Of a stretch of 5,485 bases of DNA, positions 5,089 through 5,485 are shown piece by piece. The translations under genes were made by a program, and so were the position numbers. The notes under the pieces were generated by a model. The model had not been told where the DNA came from. It searched no databases and was given only the letters and a program-made list of their open reading frames with translations. Numbering within the stretch: position 1 is the stretch's first letter; each line of letters begins with the position of its first letter. This stretch comes from an uncultured Nitrospira sp. (GTDB taxonomy: Bacteria; Nitrospirota; Nitrospiria; Nitrospirales; Nitrospiraceae), in the NCBI GenBank assembly GCA_946479785.1, contig CAMLHQ010000134.1:1-5485 (forward strand), given 5' to 3'.

Positions 5089-5254
5089 GAATCTTCACCA
5101 TATCAAAGCCCCTCTTCACCTTACGCCTCGGAGTTGCCCTAGCAATGTTCAGGCATTACCGCCCCGTGCTGTCATGCCAGAGAAATCACCAGGTGCATGC
5201 GCAACACGTGGTGGGATAGATAATTGTTAAACGAAGAGTCAAGAAGGAGATGCT
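5089..5254. promoter_or_regulatory. Divergent intergenic region between small minus- and plus-strand genes
   Basis: This stretch of 166 bases must hold the start signals for both the minus-strand small-gene cluster and the plus-strand basic protein. On + a GATAAT box (5219-5224, 5 of 6 to TATAAT) is visible with no convincing -35. An inverted repeat lies just upstream of it (5187-5213). I see no clear promoter for the minus strand. Confidence 0.45.
5187..5213. promoter_or_regulatory. Operator-like inverted repeat upstream of the basic protein gene
   Basis: CACCAGGTG (5187-5195) and CACGTGGTG (5205-5213) are 9-base inverted repeats with one mismatch, separated by 9 bases. The right arm ends five bases before the GATAAT box. 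That placement, overlapping the expected -35 region, would suit a repressor site or an activator substituting for a poor -35 (inference). Confidence 0.45.
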
Positions 5255-5461
5255 ATGCCGAATTACAAACAGCGGAAGAAGAAAGCAGGCCGCAACAAGT
5301 CGAAAAAGGTAAGGGCCATGAGGTTATCGGTTGAAGCGAGGCGGGCCGGCCATGAACGTTCTTATCGTGGGCCATTCAAGAAAGGCTTGGCAGATCAACC
5401 GGACCGACAATTATTCAAACCCGGATCAGCTAACGATCTGTACAGTCGCAAAGCAGCCTGA
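5255..5461 (+). CDS. Small, highly basic hypothetical protein
   Basis: Protein of 68 residues, family not recognised. The N-terminal third is dominated by Lys/Arg (KQRKKKAGRNKSKKVR). The middle keeps Arg-rich character (SVEARRAGHERSYRG), and the tail is more mixed (DQPDRQLFKPGSANDLYSRK). Net charge is strongly positive. There is no signal peptide, membrane segment or cysteine. This composition suits nucleic-acid or ribosome association, but no domain is recognised, so this is inference from charge alone. The start is well supported: AAGGAGA lies at 5244-5250 with a 4-base gap to the ATG. It is divergent from the small exported-protein cluster and preceded by a candidate promoter and inverted repeat. 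The stop TGA is at 5459-5461, and nothing further is visible to the window end. Confidence 0.75.
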   Translation: MPNYKQRKKKAGRNKSKKVRAMRLSVEARRAGHERSYRGPFKKGLADQPDRQLFKPGSANDLYSRKAA

Positions 5462-5485
5462 CCGGCGTCGAACCCAATCAGCCAT

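Noticed and set aside
4905..5090. Plus-strand 61-residue frame opposite the proline-rich gene
   Set aside because: It is the complement of proline codons and has no ribosome binding site or coherent composition.

Overview
The window looks like a bacterial chromosome segment of moderate to moderately high GC. It carries two NarL/FixJ-type response regulators, a lipoprotein beta-propeller and a run of very small exported or proline-rich proteins. This mix is familiar from Nitrospira-like (Nitrospirota) genomes, but there is no 16S or marker gene here, so the taxonomy is a guess. No tRNA, rRNA, CRISPR array, integrase or complete mobile element was seen.

Layout. Positions 1-636 (+) hold a response regulator whose first codons lie left of the window. 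Its tail meets a paralogous regulator on the other strand (641-1306, -) with only 4 bases between the stop codons. Upstream of the second regulator are a possible sigma70-like promoter (1369-1398) and an operator-like inverted repeat (1431-1446).

The stretch from about 1488 to 1886 has no intact gene, but read across frames it gives the C-terminal end of acetate kinase (about 1488-1640) followed directly by the C-terminal end of phosphoketolase (about 1682-1886), both on +. This looks like an ackA-xfp operon reduced by deletion, frameshifts and stop codons to its two gene tails. A strong hairpin with a T run (2004-2058) follows and may be the old operon's terminator. Each arm of this hairpin also contains a GGACA-N3-TGTC unit.

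Positions 2260-3444 (+) encode an exported lipoprotein with a seven-bladed YVTN/lactonase-type beta-propeller. It has a clear ribosome binding site, a hairpin just upstream in the leader, and two hairpins downstream (3456-3514). Positions 3515-4070 have no gene I can defend, only mutually overlapping open frames on both strands, probably decayed coding DNA.

The right end has three small genes on the minus strand, read 5088 to 4071: a 55-residue protein that is 40% proline (missed by ordinary length cut-offs), a 122-residue exported protein starting 10 bases after it, and a 131-residue proline-rich exported protein 75 bases further on. Divergent from these is a 68-residue, strongly basic protein (5255-5461, +), preceded by an inverted repeat and a -10-like box.

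Functional reading. The two regulators are probably outputs of one or two two-component systems whose kinases lie outside the window. The propeller and the small exported proteins suggest cell-envelope functions, but no pathway can be assigned. The clearest biological story is the loss of the phosphoketolase/acetate kinase bypass (xylulose-5-P or fructose-6-P to acetyl-P to acetate) at this locus.
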